Notes: generated by a model from the sequence alone, not told the origin. A stretch of 64,000 nt of DNA from Paracoccaceae bacterium (GCA_020425125.1 JAGQRV010000008.1:1-64000), one strand, 5' to 3'; counted from the first letter of the stretch, positions 44,620 through 53,046 are shown. Program-made: numbers and translations.

Positions 44620-45633
44620 TCATTCCGCGGCGCGCGGCAGACGCGTTCCCGCCGTCTCTGCCGGACCGAAGCTCGTCTCGAAGAAGCGCAGCCAGTTGCA
44701 GCCCATCACGGCCGCCACGTCGTCCGCATCCATGCCTGTGGCGCGCAGCCCGTCGGCGATCCGGCCGAAATCGCGGTTGCCACCGAACCAGTCCGGCATG
44801 GCCGGGAACCCGGGTGCCGCGGCGCTGCCTTCGCCGTAGTCGATCGACTTGGTCCAGCGGCCGACCCGCATCCATTCGACGACGCTGTCGGGCTGGTCCT
44901 GGCAGAGATCGGTGCCGATGCCGACATTGCCGATCCCCATCAGGTCGGCGGTGCGGGCGACCATGTCGCAATAGTCCTGCAACGTGCAGGCGCTGCCGCC
45001 CTTCAGATGATGCGGATAGACCGAAAAGCCCAGCATTCCGCCGGTCTCGCCCAACGCGCGCAGCACGGTGTCCGACTTGTTGCGCAACGCCGGGTGCCAG
45101 CCGGACGGGTTCGCATGGGTGATCGCGACCGGCCGGCTGGACTGGGCAATGGCATCGAGCGTCGAGCGTTCGCCGGAATGGCTCATGTCGATCACCAGCC
45201 CGACGCGGTTCATCTCGGCCACCACCTCGCGGCCCATCCGGGTCAGGCCGGTATCCTCGGCCTCGTAGCAGCCCGAGGCCAGCAGCGACTGATTGTTGTA
45301 GGTCAGCTGCATGAACCGGAGACCGAGCGTGTGCAGCACCTCGACCAGCCCGATGTCATCTTCCATGCAGGACGGGTTCTGCGCACCGAAGAAGATCGCC
45401 GTGCGTCCGGTCTGCCGCGCCCGCGCGACGTCCGACGCGCTGAGGCCCTGAAAGATCAGGTCGGGAAAGCGCTCGAACCAGCGGTTCCAGCGCTCGATGT
45501 TCAACACCGTCTCACGGAAGGTCTCGTGATAGGTGATGGTGACGTGGACCGCATCGACGCCGCCCGCGCGCATCTCGCGGAAGATCTTCTCGGACCAGTT
45601 GGCGTATTGCAGCCCGTCGATCAGCGGCGTCAT
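44620..45633 (-). CDS. Membrane dipeptidase family (peptidase M19) hydrolase
   Basis: This M19 (renal dipeptidase) TIM-barrel zinc hydrolase has 337 residues. Metal-ligand type motifs are VDAVHVT near the N terminus, GLVIDMSHSG, PVAITHANPSG and VGIGTDLCQD, and the end has the usual GCNWLRFFE. M19 members in catabolic clusters often act on something other than dipeptides. There is no signal peptide. Its ATG overlaps the aldehyde dehydrogenase stop by four bases. A close parallel is the dipeptidase-like gene in the Pseudomonas betaine catabolism region, known to me only by context. Confidence 0.9.
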   Translation of the reverse strand: MTPLIDGLQYANWSEKIFREMRAGGVDAVHVTITYHETFRETVLNIERWNRWFERFPDLIFQGLSASDVARARQTGRTAIFFGAQNPSCMEDDIGLVEVLHTLGLRFMQLTYNNQSLLASGCYEAEDTGLTRMGREVVAEMNRVGLVIDMSHSGERSTLDAIAQSSRPVAITHANPSGWHPALRNKSDTVLRALGETGGMLGFSVYPHHLKGGSACTLQDYCDMVARTADLMGIGNVGIGTDLCQDQPDSVVEWMRVGRWTKSIDYGEGSAAAPGFPAMPDWFGGNRDFGRIADGLRATGMDADDVAAVMGCNWLRFFETSFGPAETAGTRLPRAAE

Positions 45634-47081
45634 TCCGGCTCTCCTGCCGCGACATAGGCGGTCTTCACGGCGGTGTAGAATTCAGCGGCGTAGCGCCCCT
45701 GCTCGCGCGGGCCGTAGGACGAAGCCCCGCGACCGCCGAACGGCACGTGATAATCGGTGCCCGCCGTCGGCAGGTTCACCATCACGCAACCTGCCCGTGC
45801 GTTGGCGCGGAAATGCGCCGCCCGAGCGAGCGAGCGGGTCATGATTCCGGCAGTCAGGCCGAAGGCGCTGTCATTGGCGATCGCCAGCGCCTCGTCATAG
45901 CTGCCGGCCCTGATCACGCTGGTGATCGGCGCAAACATCTCTTCGCGGTTGATCCGCATGTCGTTGCGGGTGCCCGCGAAGACAGCCGGGGCCATGAAGT
46001 AGCCGTCGGTGGGACGTTCGAGCCGGGTGCCGCCGCACAGCAACTCCGCCCCCTCGGCCTTTCCGGCAGCGATATAGTCGAGGTTCTGGGCAAGCTGGCC
46101 CGCGCTGACCACCGGGCCGATCTGGGTCCCTTCTTCCAACGCGTGTCCGACCTTCAGCGCCTGCGCCGCGGCGACCAGCTTCTCTACGAAGGCGTCGTGG
46201 AGCTTCTCATGCACGATCAGCCGGCTGGCCGCGGTGCACTTCTGGCCGGTGCCGCCGAAAGCCGCATTCGCCGCATGAGCCACGGAAAGGTCGAGATCAG
46301 CATCGTCCATGACGAGCATCGGGTTCTTCGAGCCCATCTCCAGCTGTAGCTTGGTCATGTTGGCAATGGCGGCGGCGGCGATGCCGCGCCCGACCGGCAC
46401 CGATCCGGTAAAGCTGATGGCATGGATCGCCGGGCTTTCTACCAGGCGCTGTCCGATCTCACGTCCCGAGCCGGTGACCAGATTGAAGAGGCCGGCGGGA
46501 ATGTCCTGCCGCGCGATGATCTCGGTCAGTGCGACGGCACTGGCCGGGGTCAGGTTGGCCGGCTTCCACACCACGGCGTTGCCGAAGGCCAGCGCCGGGG
46601 CGATCTTCCATGCCGGGGTGGCGACGGGAAAGTTCCACGGGCTGATGATCGCGACGACGCCGACCGGCTCGCGGCGGACGTCGATCTCGACCCCCTTCCG
46701 GACGCTTTCGGCCAGATCGCCATGGCCACGCAGCGCCTCAGCGGCGAAGTAGGTGAAGAACTGACCGGCGCGGTAGACCTCGCCGCGCCCCTCGGCCAGC
46801 GGCTTGCCTTCCTCGCGCGACACCAGCCGGCCGATCTCGTCCGCCCGCGCCATCAGCTCGGTCCCGATCGCCATGAGCACGTCGTGGCGCTTCTGCACCC
46901 CGGCGGCCCACCAGCGCGGTTGCGCCCGGCGCGCGGCCTCGATCACCTCGTCGAGTTGAGCCGTCGTCGCCTGCGGGCAGAGTCCGATCAGATCGGAGAC
47001 ATCCGACGGGTTCCGGTTCTCGATCGCCGTGGCGCCGTTCTCCCAGCGGCCATCGATGTAAAGTCCATTCATGTCCAGCAT
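45630..47081 (-). CDS. NAD(P)-dependent aldehyde dehydrogenase, 2-oxoglutarate-semialdehyde type
   Basis: This is an ALDH-superfamily enzyme of about 483 residues. It has the cofactor motif ISPWNFP, the catalytic Glu in LQLEMGSKNP and the catalytic Cys in GGTGQKCTAAS. The N-terminal and C-terminal segments (YIDGRW..NPSDVSDLIG; YGPREQGRYAAEFYTAVKTAYV) most resemble 2-oxoglutarate semialdehyde (2,5-dioxovalerate) dehydrogenases such as Bacillus YcbD. This is recalled similarity, not a search. I take the ATG at 47081 because GAGGA lies four bases upstream; ATGs at 47099 and 47072 are alternatives. It is the first gene of the operon and divergent from lysR. Confidence 0.9.
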   Translation of the reverse strand: MLDMNGLYIDGRWENGATAIENRNPSDVSDLIGLCPQATTAQLDEVIEAARRAQPRWWAAGVQKRHDVLMAIGTELMARADEIGRLVSREEGKPLAEGRGEVYRAGQFFTYFAAEALRGHGDLAESVRKGVEIDVRREPVGVVAIISPWNFPVATPAWKIAPALAFGNAVVWKPANLTPASAVALTEIIARQDIPAGLFNLVTGSGREIGQRLVESPAIHAISFTGSVPVGRGIAAAAIANMTKLQLEMGSKNPMLVMDDADLDLSVAHAANAAFGGTGQKCTAASRLIVHEKLHDAFVEKLVAAAQALKVGHALEEGTQIGPVVSAGQLAQNLDYIAAGKAEGAELLCGGTRLERPTDGYFMAPAVFAGTRNDMRINREEMFAPITSVIRAGSYDEALAIANDSAFGLTAGIMTRSLARAAHFRANARAGCVMVNLPTAGTDYHVPFGGRGASSYGPREQGRYAAEFYTAVKTAYVAAGEPE

Positions 47082-47144
47082 CGGGTCCTCGCATTGCATG
47101 CGCGGATCTAGACGCTGGCACCGATTTCATTCAATCTGGAACTT

Positions 47145-47160
47145 CTGAACCTTATTTCAG
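47145..47160. promoter_or_regulatory. LysR-type operator in the ALDH/LysR intergenic region
   Basis: CTGAA (47145-47149) and TTCAG (47156-47160) form a perfect inverted repeat with a six-base spacer, fitting the T-N11-A pattern of LysR-type operators. It lies 11 bases before the lysR GTG and about 64 before the dehydrogenase start. It is well placed for autorepression and for activation of the operon. Confidence 0.6.
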
Positions 47161-47170
47161 GATTTCTTAA

Positions 47171-48043
47171 GTGGCGGTCAAACTGGAAATGCTGCGCGTC
47201 TTCCGCGTCGTGGCCGAACAAGGGCATCTGACCGGCGCCGCATCGGTCTTGGGCCGCACGCCGTCCGCCGTGTCGATGATGCTGGCACAACTCGAAGATC
47301 ATATCGGCGCGCCGCTTTTCGAAACCGATCGCAAGAACCGCCTCACCCCGCTCGGCCAGCTTGTGCTCGAGGAAAGCAGCCGCGCGACGGACGCCTTCGC
47401 CCGCAGCGTCGACGCAATTGGCCGCCACGCGATGTCGACCGCCGGAACGGTGCGGATTGCCGCCGTGCCATCGGCGACAGTCACCCTGCTCCCCGGGATC
47501 ATCACCGCCTATCGCCGGTTGCGTCCCGAAGTGCGGCTGGAGATCAGCGACGTGGACAGTGCCGCGGTCCGTCGGCGGGTGATGCTGGACGAGGCGGATA
47601 TCGGCATCCTCTCGGCAGCCGTGGGCGAGCCCGCGGACGGCGAGGTTATCCTCGAGGATGATCTGGGCATCCTCTGCCGCAGCGCGGGTCCCATAGACGC
47701 CCGGCTCGCCGAAGGCATGGAGTGTCAGTGGGACCTTCTCCGGCTGGAGCCGCTGATCGCCAACCCGCTCTGCCAGCTCGTGGACAATCCCTGCATTGCG
47801 GCGCTTCTGGCGGCCTGCAATCTCGAAGCGCGCAATACGACCGCGCTGATGTCCTTTGTCCGCAACGGGCTCGGTGCCACGATCCTACCGTCGAGCGCCA
47901 TCCTGGACCAGCCCGAGGGTCTGGCCTTCCATGCGCCGAAGGACCCACAGACGCGGCGGCAATTGCGCAAGATGCGCCGGGACCAGTCGCATTTCAGTCC
48001 GGCGGTCTCTGCCTTCTGGTCTGCGCTTCGGGCGGTGGACTGA
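47171..48043 (+). CDS. LysR-family transcriptional regulator
   Basis: This 290-residue LysR-type regulator has an N-terminal winged helix (LRVFRVVAEQGHLTGAASVLGRTPSAVSMMLAQLEDHIGAPLFE) and a C-terminal periplasmic-binding-like effector domain (VRIAAVPSATVTLLPGIITAY, MSFVRNGLGATILPSSAI). Translation can begin at GTG 47171. Divergent orientation to the dehydrogenase-BCCT operon, with only 89 bases between, is the classic arrangement for a pathway-specific regulator. The inducer is presumably the transported compound or a product of it. Confidence 0.92.
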   Translation: MAVKLEMLRVFRVVAEQGHLTGAASVLGRTPSAVSMMLAQLEDHIGAPLFETDRKNRLTPLGQLVLEESSRATDAFARSVDAIGRHAMSTAGTVRIAAVPSATVTLLPGIITAYRRLRPEVRLEISDVDSAAVRRRVMLDEADIGILSAAVGEPADGEVILEDDLGILCRSAGPIDARLAEGMECQWDLLRLEPLIANPLCQLVDNPCIAALLAACNLEARNTTALMSFVRNGLGATILPSSAILDQPEGLAFHAPKDPQTRRQLRKMRRDQSHFSPAVSAFWSALRAVD

Positions 48044-48203
48044 CGAACGGGCGCGATACGCACAGGCCGGTTGCAGACGCACCATTCCGGTGAGAACCCC
48101 GCGAACACGTGATGTCGAAGTGGCCGCGCGGTCGCTTGCATGGCCTCCTGATCGGCCGTTACATCAAGGCATTCGCATCCATCCTGTCGAGCCGGAGTTC
48201 ACG

Positions 48204-48917
48204 ATGATCCGATCTGCCCTCGTCGCCGTCTGGCTTGCGGTCCTTGCCCTGCCGGGGGCCTCGGGTGCCGGTCCGTTCACCGCATTCGAGACCGACTTGC
48301 TCGACGCCTATGCCGCCTACCGGACGGCCCTGTTTCAAAGCAACATGGGCAACGCCGCCGCGACCTCGCAGGCGCTCGATCTGTTTGCCGGGCGTTGGGG
48401 GGCGATATCCGCCACCTGGGGCATGACCCCGCCGCCGCAATATGCCGACGACCCGGCTTTCGGGCAGACTCTGAAAGAGGTGGGAGACACCATCACACGA
48501 GCCACGAAAGACGTGAAGGCCGACAATCTGCCTGCGGTACATGCCACGCTGGAAAAGGTCCGCGACGAGATCGGCGCCCTGCACGAGCGCAACGGCCTGA
48601 TCGGCTTCTCGGATCGAATGAATGCCTACCACACCGAAATGGAACGTGTGATCGGTCTCGACCTGCGCAATCCCGATGCCCAGCAGCTGCAGTCCTTGTC
48701 GGACGGCGCGGCTGTGCTGGCATATCTGGCGGCCGAGATCGCCGCGAATCCCGCGCCCGGCTCCGCAGATCCGGCATATCAGGGTCTCGTCGAAGGACTG
48801 ACGACGAGCGTCGCCACCCTTCAGGCGGCCGTGCGTACCGGAGACGCCGCAGCCTGCCGCGCCGCCGTGGCGAAACTCAAACCGGCCTATTCCAAGCTGT
48901 TCCTGCGCTTCGGCTAG
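48204..48917 (+). CDS. Secreted helical protein of unknown function
   Basis: This 237-residue protein has a clear signal peptide (VAVWLAVLALPGASGAG) and an all-helical mature part with few aromatic residues. The repeated pattern of helices (TAFETDLLDAYAAYRTALFQ, LVEGLTTSVATLQAAVRTGD) and the end LKPAYSKLFLRFG resemble four-helix periplasmic proteins of the cytochrome c' type. However, there is no CxxCH heme motif and only one mature cysteine. GGAG precedes the ATG. Its neighbours give no hint of function. Confidence 0.75.
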   Translation: MIRSALVAVWLAVLALPGASGAGPFTAFETDLLDAYAAYRTALFQSNMGNAAATSQALDLFAGRWGAISATWGMTPPPQYADDPAFGQTLKEVGDTITRATKDVKADNLPAVHATLEKVRDEIGALHERNGLIGFSDRMNAYHTEMERVIGLDLRNPDAQQLQSLSDGAAVLAYLAAEIAANPAPGSADPAYQGLVEGLTTSVATLQAAVRTGDAAACRAAVAKLKPAYSKLFLRFG

Positions 48918-49097
48918 TACCTCTGCCCTCCCGGCGCCGCGCGATCGCGCGCCCTTGTTGCGGCTCCGCCCGATCTGCGGGGCCCATTCACCTTGGCCGC
49001 ACGTGCCGGTTCAGACGTCCGCCCGACACGCCGGACTTGACTTGACGGTCAGGGGATGGAAGGCCACCGCGGCACGACCAGCGACGGAGGGGCCAGA

Positions 49098-50141
49098 GTG
49101 ACACGGGTACTGAACCAGACACGCGGCCCCGGCCATCCGGATGCGGTGGTTTTCGCCTGCGACGACGGCCACCTGCCTTTCGCGCTTTTTGCTGCGGACC
49201 GGATCCTCAGAACCGAACCCGATGGGCGGTTCGACGTGATGATCTGCATGCCCGACATCTCGAACGTGCCCCAACGGCATCTCGCGGGACCCGTGCGGTT
49301 CTGCCAGGTCGACTTCGCGGCGCTGCCCGAAGTGCCGATGGTGAAGGCCTGGATTTCGAACGCCACCTATTTCCGCTGGGTGCTTCCGGCCGCGTTCGAC
49401 GGGCAGTACCGGTCGCTCTTCTACCTCGACACCGACACCTACCTCGCGCGAGCCGGGATCCAGCGGCTGTTCGATTCCGTCGACCGGCCGGTGCCGCTGG
49501 CGGCCGTGCAGGATTTTCAGCGCTACGTCTTCCTCGACGAGAAGCGCAAGCAGAAGGTCGAGGCCAAGCTGCGCGATCTCGGCGGAAAGAACGGCGAATA
49601 CTACAATGCGGGCGTTCTGCTCATGCAGCCCGAGCATTTCCTTGCCATGGACGGCACCAAACGCTTCTTCGCGGCGGCGGTGGAGAACGTGAAATACCTG
49701 CCGATCCACCGCGATCAGGATCAGGGCGCGATGAACCTCGCCTTCGCCGACGACGTCATCCCGCTCAACCCGCTCTACAACTGGGCCTCGCGCGCTTGGC
49801 TCAATCCGCCGCTGGTCGAGGAATTCAAGCCCTACATCTTGCATTTCGCCGGTCGCGGAAAGCCGTGGAACAAGCAGGACGATCCCTATATCGCGACCTT
49901 TGCGCCGGAATACCTGAAGTTCCTGACCCGCGAAGTGCCGGGCTATGCGCCGAAGACGGCGCTCGACACCGCAGACTGGCGGCTCGAGAACCCGAAATAC
50001 GGTATCCGGATTCTGGACGAGATCCGCACGGCGCTCTACCGGCGGCGCTTCCGCCGCAAGCTCGAGCGCGCCTGGAACGAGGATTTCGAAGGGAAATGCG
50101 CCAAGATGCGCGCTGCGCTGGCCGAGGCGACCCTGGGATGA
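49098..50141 (+). CDS. Glycosyltransferase family 8 protein
   Basis: This retaining GT8-type glycosyltransferase has the metal-binding DxD in FYLDTDTYLARAG and the sugar-nucleotide motif HFAGRGKPWNKQ near residue 250. ACDDGHLPFALFAADRIL forms the first strand-helix of the Rossmann-like fold. I start at GTG 49098, with GGAGGGG five bases upstream, giving 347 residues; an ATG 14 codons earlier lacks spacing. The stop overlaps the next gene by four bases. The sugar and acceptor are unknown; a surface glycan is likely. Confidence 0.88.
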   Translation: MTRVLNQTRGPGHPDAVVFACDDGHLPFALFAADRILRTEPDGRFDVMICMPDISNVPQRHLAGPVRFCQVDFAALPEVPMVKAWISNATYFRWVLPAAFDGQYRSLFYLDTDTYLARAGIQRLFDSVDRPVPLAAVQDFQRYVFLDEKRKQKVEAKLRDLGGKNGEYYNAGVLLMQPEHFLAMDGTKRFFAAAVENVKYLPIHRDQDQGAMNLAFADDVIPLNPLYNWASRAWLNPPLVEEFKPYILHFAGRGKPWNKQDDPYIATFAPEYLKFLTREVPGYAPKTALDTADWRLENPKYGIRILDEIRTALYRRRFRRKLERAWNEDFEGKCAKMRAALAEATLG

Positions 50142-51052
50142 CAGCCTCACCGGGATCGGCAGACATCTCGGTCGTCATCCCGCTGCACGACAAGGCGGCC
50201 CACATCTCGCAGGCGCTGGACTCGGTCCGGGCGCAGACCGTCGCCCCGGCCGAGACCATAGTGGTCGACGACGCCTCGTGCGACGCAGGCCCCGAGATCG
50301 CGCGTGCGTCGGGCCTGCCGAATCTGCGGATGCTCCGGCGCGAGGTTCCGGGACCGGGCGGGTATGCCGCGCGCAACGTCGGCGCAGGTGCGGCAAAAGC
50401 GCGATGGATTGCCTTTCTCGACGCCGACGACACCTGGAAGCCCGGACATCTGGAAGCGGTATCCGCGATCCTGTCGGCCCATCCCGATGCCGGTGTCGTC
50501 TTCATGAGTTATGAAAAGACCGGCCCCCGTGGCGTATCGGTGCGGCGCGAAGTTGACACGGATCGCTGGCTCGACCTGCGCGCCTGTCTTGCCCTTTTCG
50601 CGGAACGGGACATCTTCCACACCAACGGTGCCGTGATCGACCGGGATCTCTACGCGCGTGCGGGCGGCTTCCCCGAAGCGAAGGGCTTCGGACGCGGCGG
50701 CGATTCCGATTTCTGGCTGCGGCTGATCGTGGCCAATGGCGGTGCCTTCCTCGGCGCCGCCGTGACCAGTTCCTATCACAGCCAGTATTCCGGCGTTCTG
50801 AGCAAGATCTCGACGGTCGGGGCCCAGCATCCGGTGCGCCGGACGGTGGCGCGGCTGATCGCCGAAGGCGCCGATCCGTCGCTCACGCCGCTCCTGAAGC
50901 GGCTGGCGAACCGCAAGACCCTGCAATGGGTGCGTCCGCTGCCGAACCGCCGGATCGCCACGAAGCTGCAGCTTCTCGGGACGCTCTACCCCGCCGTGCT
51001 CGGCCGCGACGATCTCCGCGGCATGGCGCGGTCCTTCCTGAAGAACTGGTAG
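50138..51052 (+). CDS. Glycosyltransferase family 2 protein
   Basis: This inverting GT2 (GT-A fold) enzyme has 304 residues: ISVVIPLHDKAAHISQALDSV, the nucleotide-binding VVDDASCD, the metal-binding DAD in AFLDADDTWKPGH, and the GGDSDFWLRL acceptor-site motif. The C-terminal helical part is basic. Its ATG overlaps the GT8 stop (ATGA), so the two transferases are coupled and probably build the same glycan. Confidence 0.9.
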   Translation: MTASPGSADISVVIPLHDKAAHISQALDSVRAQTVAPAETIVVDDASCDAGPEIARASGLPNLRMLRREVPGPGGYAARNVGAGAAKARWIAFLDADDTWKPGHLEAVSAILSAHPDAGVVFMSYEKTGPRGVSVRREVDTDRWLDLRACLALFAERDIFHTNGAVIDRDLYARAGGFPEAKGFGRGGDSDFWLRLIVANGGAFLGAAVTSSYHSQYSGVLSKISTVGAQHPVRRTVARLIAEGADPSLTPLLKRLANRKTLQWVRPLPNRRIATKLQLLGTLYPAVLGRDDLRGMARSFLKNW

Positions 51053-51153
51053 CCGCCGCCCAGCCGCAAGGACGCGAACGGACCGTGCGGTCGTTGTCAG
51101 CCGGCGCGCTGCCGCTGCGCGACCGTTGCCTGTCGTCCCCGCAACTCCGTCGC

Positions 51154-51471
51154 TCAATCGAGGACGTGGGACACTTCGTACATCACCGGCTCGAAGCTCC
51201 GGCACAGCTCGTTGATCTTGCGGTTCCGCTGCCGCATTTCGTCGGTCCGCAGCATCGCCTGAAAGTCCTCGCGCCGCTTCCACTGGCTGTAATTGGCGAT
51301 CCGGGTCTGGGCGTCGTTGACGTGCAGCGCCGCGGAAATGAACCCGGGCTGCTTCGAGATGAAGGTGTCGTAGGCGTCCTTCAGCGCGTCGAGCAGGTCG
51401 TGACAGGTTCCGGGCGTCATCTCGAACGTGGTGATGACGGTCTGGTGCGGGCCGTGCGCGGTGATGTCCAT
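51154..51471 (-). CDS. Antibiotic biosynthesis monooxygenase (ABM) fold protein
   Basis: This 105-residue dimeric alpha-beta barrel protein contains VITTFEMTPGTCHDLLDALKDAYD, the PGFISAALHVNDAQTRIANYSQWKRREDF block and a C-terminal strand EPVMYEVSHVL. The ATG at 51469-51471 has GAGGAGG eight bases ahead. It stands alone between a glycosyltransferase gene and the divergent outer-membrane protein gene. The substrate is unknown. Confidence 0.82.
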   Translation of the reverse strand: MDITAHGPHQTVITTFEMTPGTCHDLLDALKDAYDTFISKQPGFISAALHVNDAQTRIANYSQWKRREDFQAMLRTDEMRQRNRKINELCRSFEPVMYEVSHVLD

Positions 51472-51547
51472 GAATGCGTCCTCCTCGGTCCAGCCTAACA
51501 AGGCGCGGGCCGGGGTAAAGGGGCCTCGCATCGCCCCGGCTTCACGG

Positions 51548-51563
51548 TTAACGGCGCCTTAAC
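51548..51563 (+). promoter_or_regulatory. Full-consensus CtrA box
   Basis: TTAA at 51548-51551, seven bases, then TTAAC at 51559-51563: an exact TTAA-N7-TTAAC CtrA site. The outer GGTTAA and TTAACC form an inverted repeat. It lies 36 bases before the ATG of the outer-membrane protein gene at 51599, where CtrA could activate it. TTCACGGTTAA (51541-51551) also resembles the 11-mer seen before ctrA and sciP. Confidence 0.6.
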
Positions 51564-51598
51564 CGCCGCGCCGCTACCGCATCCGAAACGGGGGCGTC

Positions 51599-52435
51599 AT
51601 GCGGGCCAAAGCGATCACCTGCGCTCTGATCTTCCTTCACGGAGAGGCCGCCGCAAGCGCCTGGCCGCAACAGGACGGGCACGCCTTCCTGTCGCTCGGC
51701 TACGAGGTCGCGGTGCCGCGGGACGAGCTGCGTGCCGATGCCGACGACCCCGCTCCGGAATTCGAGGGCTACCGCACGGTCTATTTCGAATACGGGCTGA
51801 CGCCGCGGCTGACGGTCGGTCTCGATTACGGCGGGATCGAGACCAACATCACCGGCATCGTCAATGACGAGATGGAGCGGCTCGCCAAGCAGCAGGGCTA
51901 CACGTCCGAGCAGCTCGCCGCGCTCGACGCCACCGACCAGCCGGTGATCGCGACCTGGTCGGGGATCGCCTTCCTTCGTGCCGCCATCGGCCCGCTCGAT
52001 GCGCGCCACCGTTTCGCCGTCCAGCTCGGCTTCGGGCAGCGCCACTACGAACAGAAGGGCCTCTATTACGGGCTGGAGGAGATGAAGACCGAAACCATCC
52101 TGCGCCCGGCGGTCGCCTATGGCTACGGTTTCGGCGGCGCACGTGTGTCGGGCTGGGCCGGGCTCGAGGCCAGCGTCGAGTTTCGCGAGCACACGTCGGG
52201 CGAGCCGAAGAAGCTCGATGCCATTCTTGGCCTGCGCCTGGGAGAGGCCTCGCGCCTCGCCTATCTCCTGGCTCTGCAATCCGGCGATTTTCCCGGCTCG
52301 GATCCCTACGCGAAGCTTCTGCCGGGCGTCGTCGTCCGGGTCTGGCGCAACCTGTCTGTCGAATCTTCGCTGATCTGGGGCGTGGCCGGCGACAGGACGG
52401 TCGGCGCCCGGATCGGGCTCTGGGTGGAGTTCTGA
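51599..52435 (+). CDS. Predicted outer-membrane beta-barrel protein, probably CtrA-regulated
   Basis: This 278-residue protein has a short signal peptide (to about GEAAASAWPQ) and alternating hydrophobic/polar strands throughout, with many Gly and Tyr/Phe/Trp. Examples are YRTVYFEYGLTPRLTVGLDYGG and RPAVAYGYGFGGARVSGWAGLEASVEF. The final residue is Phe (RIGLWVEF), as in outer-membrane barrels. I do not recognise a named family. GGGGGCGTC stands before the ATG, and a perfect CtrA box lies 36 bases upstream, suggesting cell-cycle-linked expression. Confidence 0.75.
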   Translation: MRAKAITCALIFLHGEAAASAWPQQDGHAFLSLGYEVAVPRDELRADADDPAPEFEGYRTVYFEYGLTPRLTVGLDYGGIETNITGIVNDEMERLAKQQGYTSEQLAALDATDQPVIATWSGIAFLRAAIGPLDARHRFAVQLGFGQRHYEQKGLYYGLEEMKTETILRPAVAYGYGFGGARVSGWAGLEASVEFREHTSGEPKKLDAILGLRLGEASRLAYLLALQSGDFPGSDPYAKLLPGVVVRVWRNLSVESSLIWGVAGDRTVGARIGLWVEF

Positions 52436-52484
52436 CCGCAATCCCCGGCCTTGCGCCCGCACCCGGAACCGGTAGGGTCGCGCC

Positions 52485-52973
52485 ATGGCCGCGACCGACC
52501 CGATCCGCCTGACCGATGACGACGCCCGCGCGCTTGCGCTGCGCCTGATCCGAGATGCAAGGTTCGGCGCGCTCGGCGTCCTTGACCCGGCCAGCGGCGC
52601 GCCCGTGGTGACGCGCATCGCCGTGGGCACCACGCCCGATGGCCAGCCCCTGACGCTGGTTTCCGCCCTCGCCGCCCATACCACGGCACTGCGGGCGGAT
52701 CCGCGCTGTTCGCTCCTCCTGGGCGAGCCCGGGGATCGCGGCGATCCGCTCACCCATCCCCGGATCACGCTCGCCTGCCGCGCCATGTTCACCGACCGCG
52801 CCAGCCCCGATCATGCGCGGCTCCGCACCCATTATCTGGCGTCGCACCCGAAGGCGCAGCTTTACATCGATTTCAGCGATTTCAGCTTCGCGACGCTCCG
52901 TATCGAGGCCGCAGCGCTGAACGGCGGCTTCGGCAAGGCGTTTCGCCTCACCACTGGCGATCTGGGGCTCTGA
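52485..52973 (+). CDS. HugZ-like / pyridoxamine 5'-phosphate oxidase family protein
   Basis: This 162-residue protein has the split-barrel flavin-binding fold used by HugZ heme oxygenases and PNPOx relatives. It shows ARFGALGVLDPASGAPVVTRIAVG, LTLVSALAAHTTALRADPRCSLLLGEPGDRGDPLTHPRITLAC, and a late SHPKAQLYIDFSDFSFATLRIEAAALNGGFGKAFRL. It lacks the C-terminal heme-binding DUF2470 domain of full-length HugZ, so the reaction is open. It follows the barrel-protein gene by about 50 bases. Confidence 0.85.
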   Translation: MAATDPIRLTDDDARALALRLIRDARFGALGVLDPASGAPVVTRIAVGTTPDGQPLTLVSALAAHTTALRADPRCSLLLGEPGDRGDPLTHPRITLACRAMFTDRASPDHARLRTHYLASHPKAQLYIDFSDFSFATLRIEAAALNGGFGKAFRLTTGDLGL

Positions 52974-52989
52974 GCCCGCACCTGACACC

Positions 52990-53005
52990 ACGATTACGAA
53001 ATCGT
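52990..53005. repeat. Small palindrome between convergent genes
   Basis: ACGATT (52990-52995) and AATCGT (53000-53005) are perfect arms around a four-base loop. It sits between the convergent HugZ-like gene and lysS. It may be a weak two-way terminator; there is no T-run. Confidence 0.3.
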
Positions 53006-53046
53006 ACGTCGCGGCCGAGCTTGCCGATGGCCGACAGCCGGGGGCG

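Noticed and set aside
42779..44839. 686-codon plus-strand open frame
   Set aside because: Antisense to the BCCT transporter gene; composition is Arg/Gln/Asp-rich with no family pattern.
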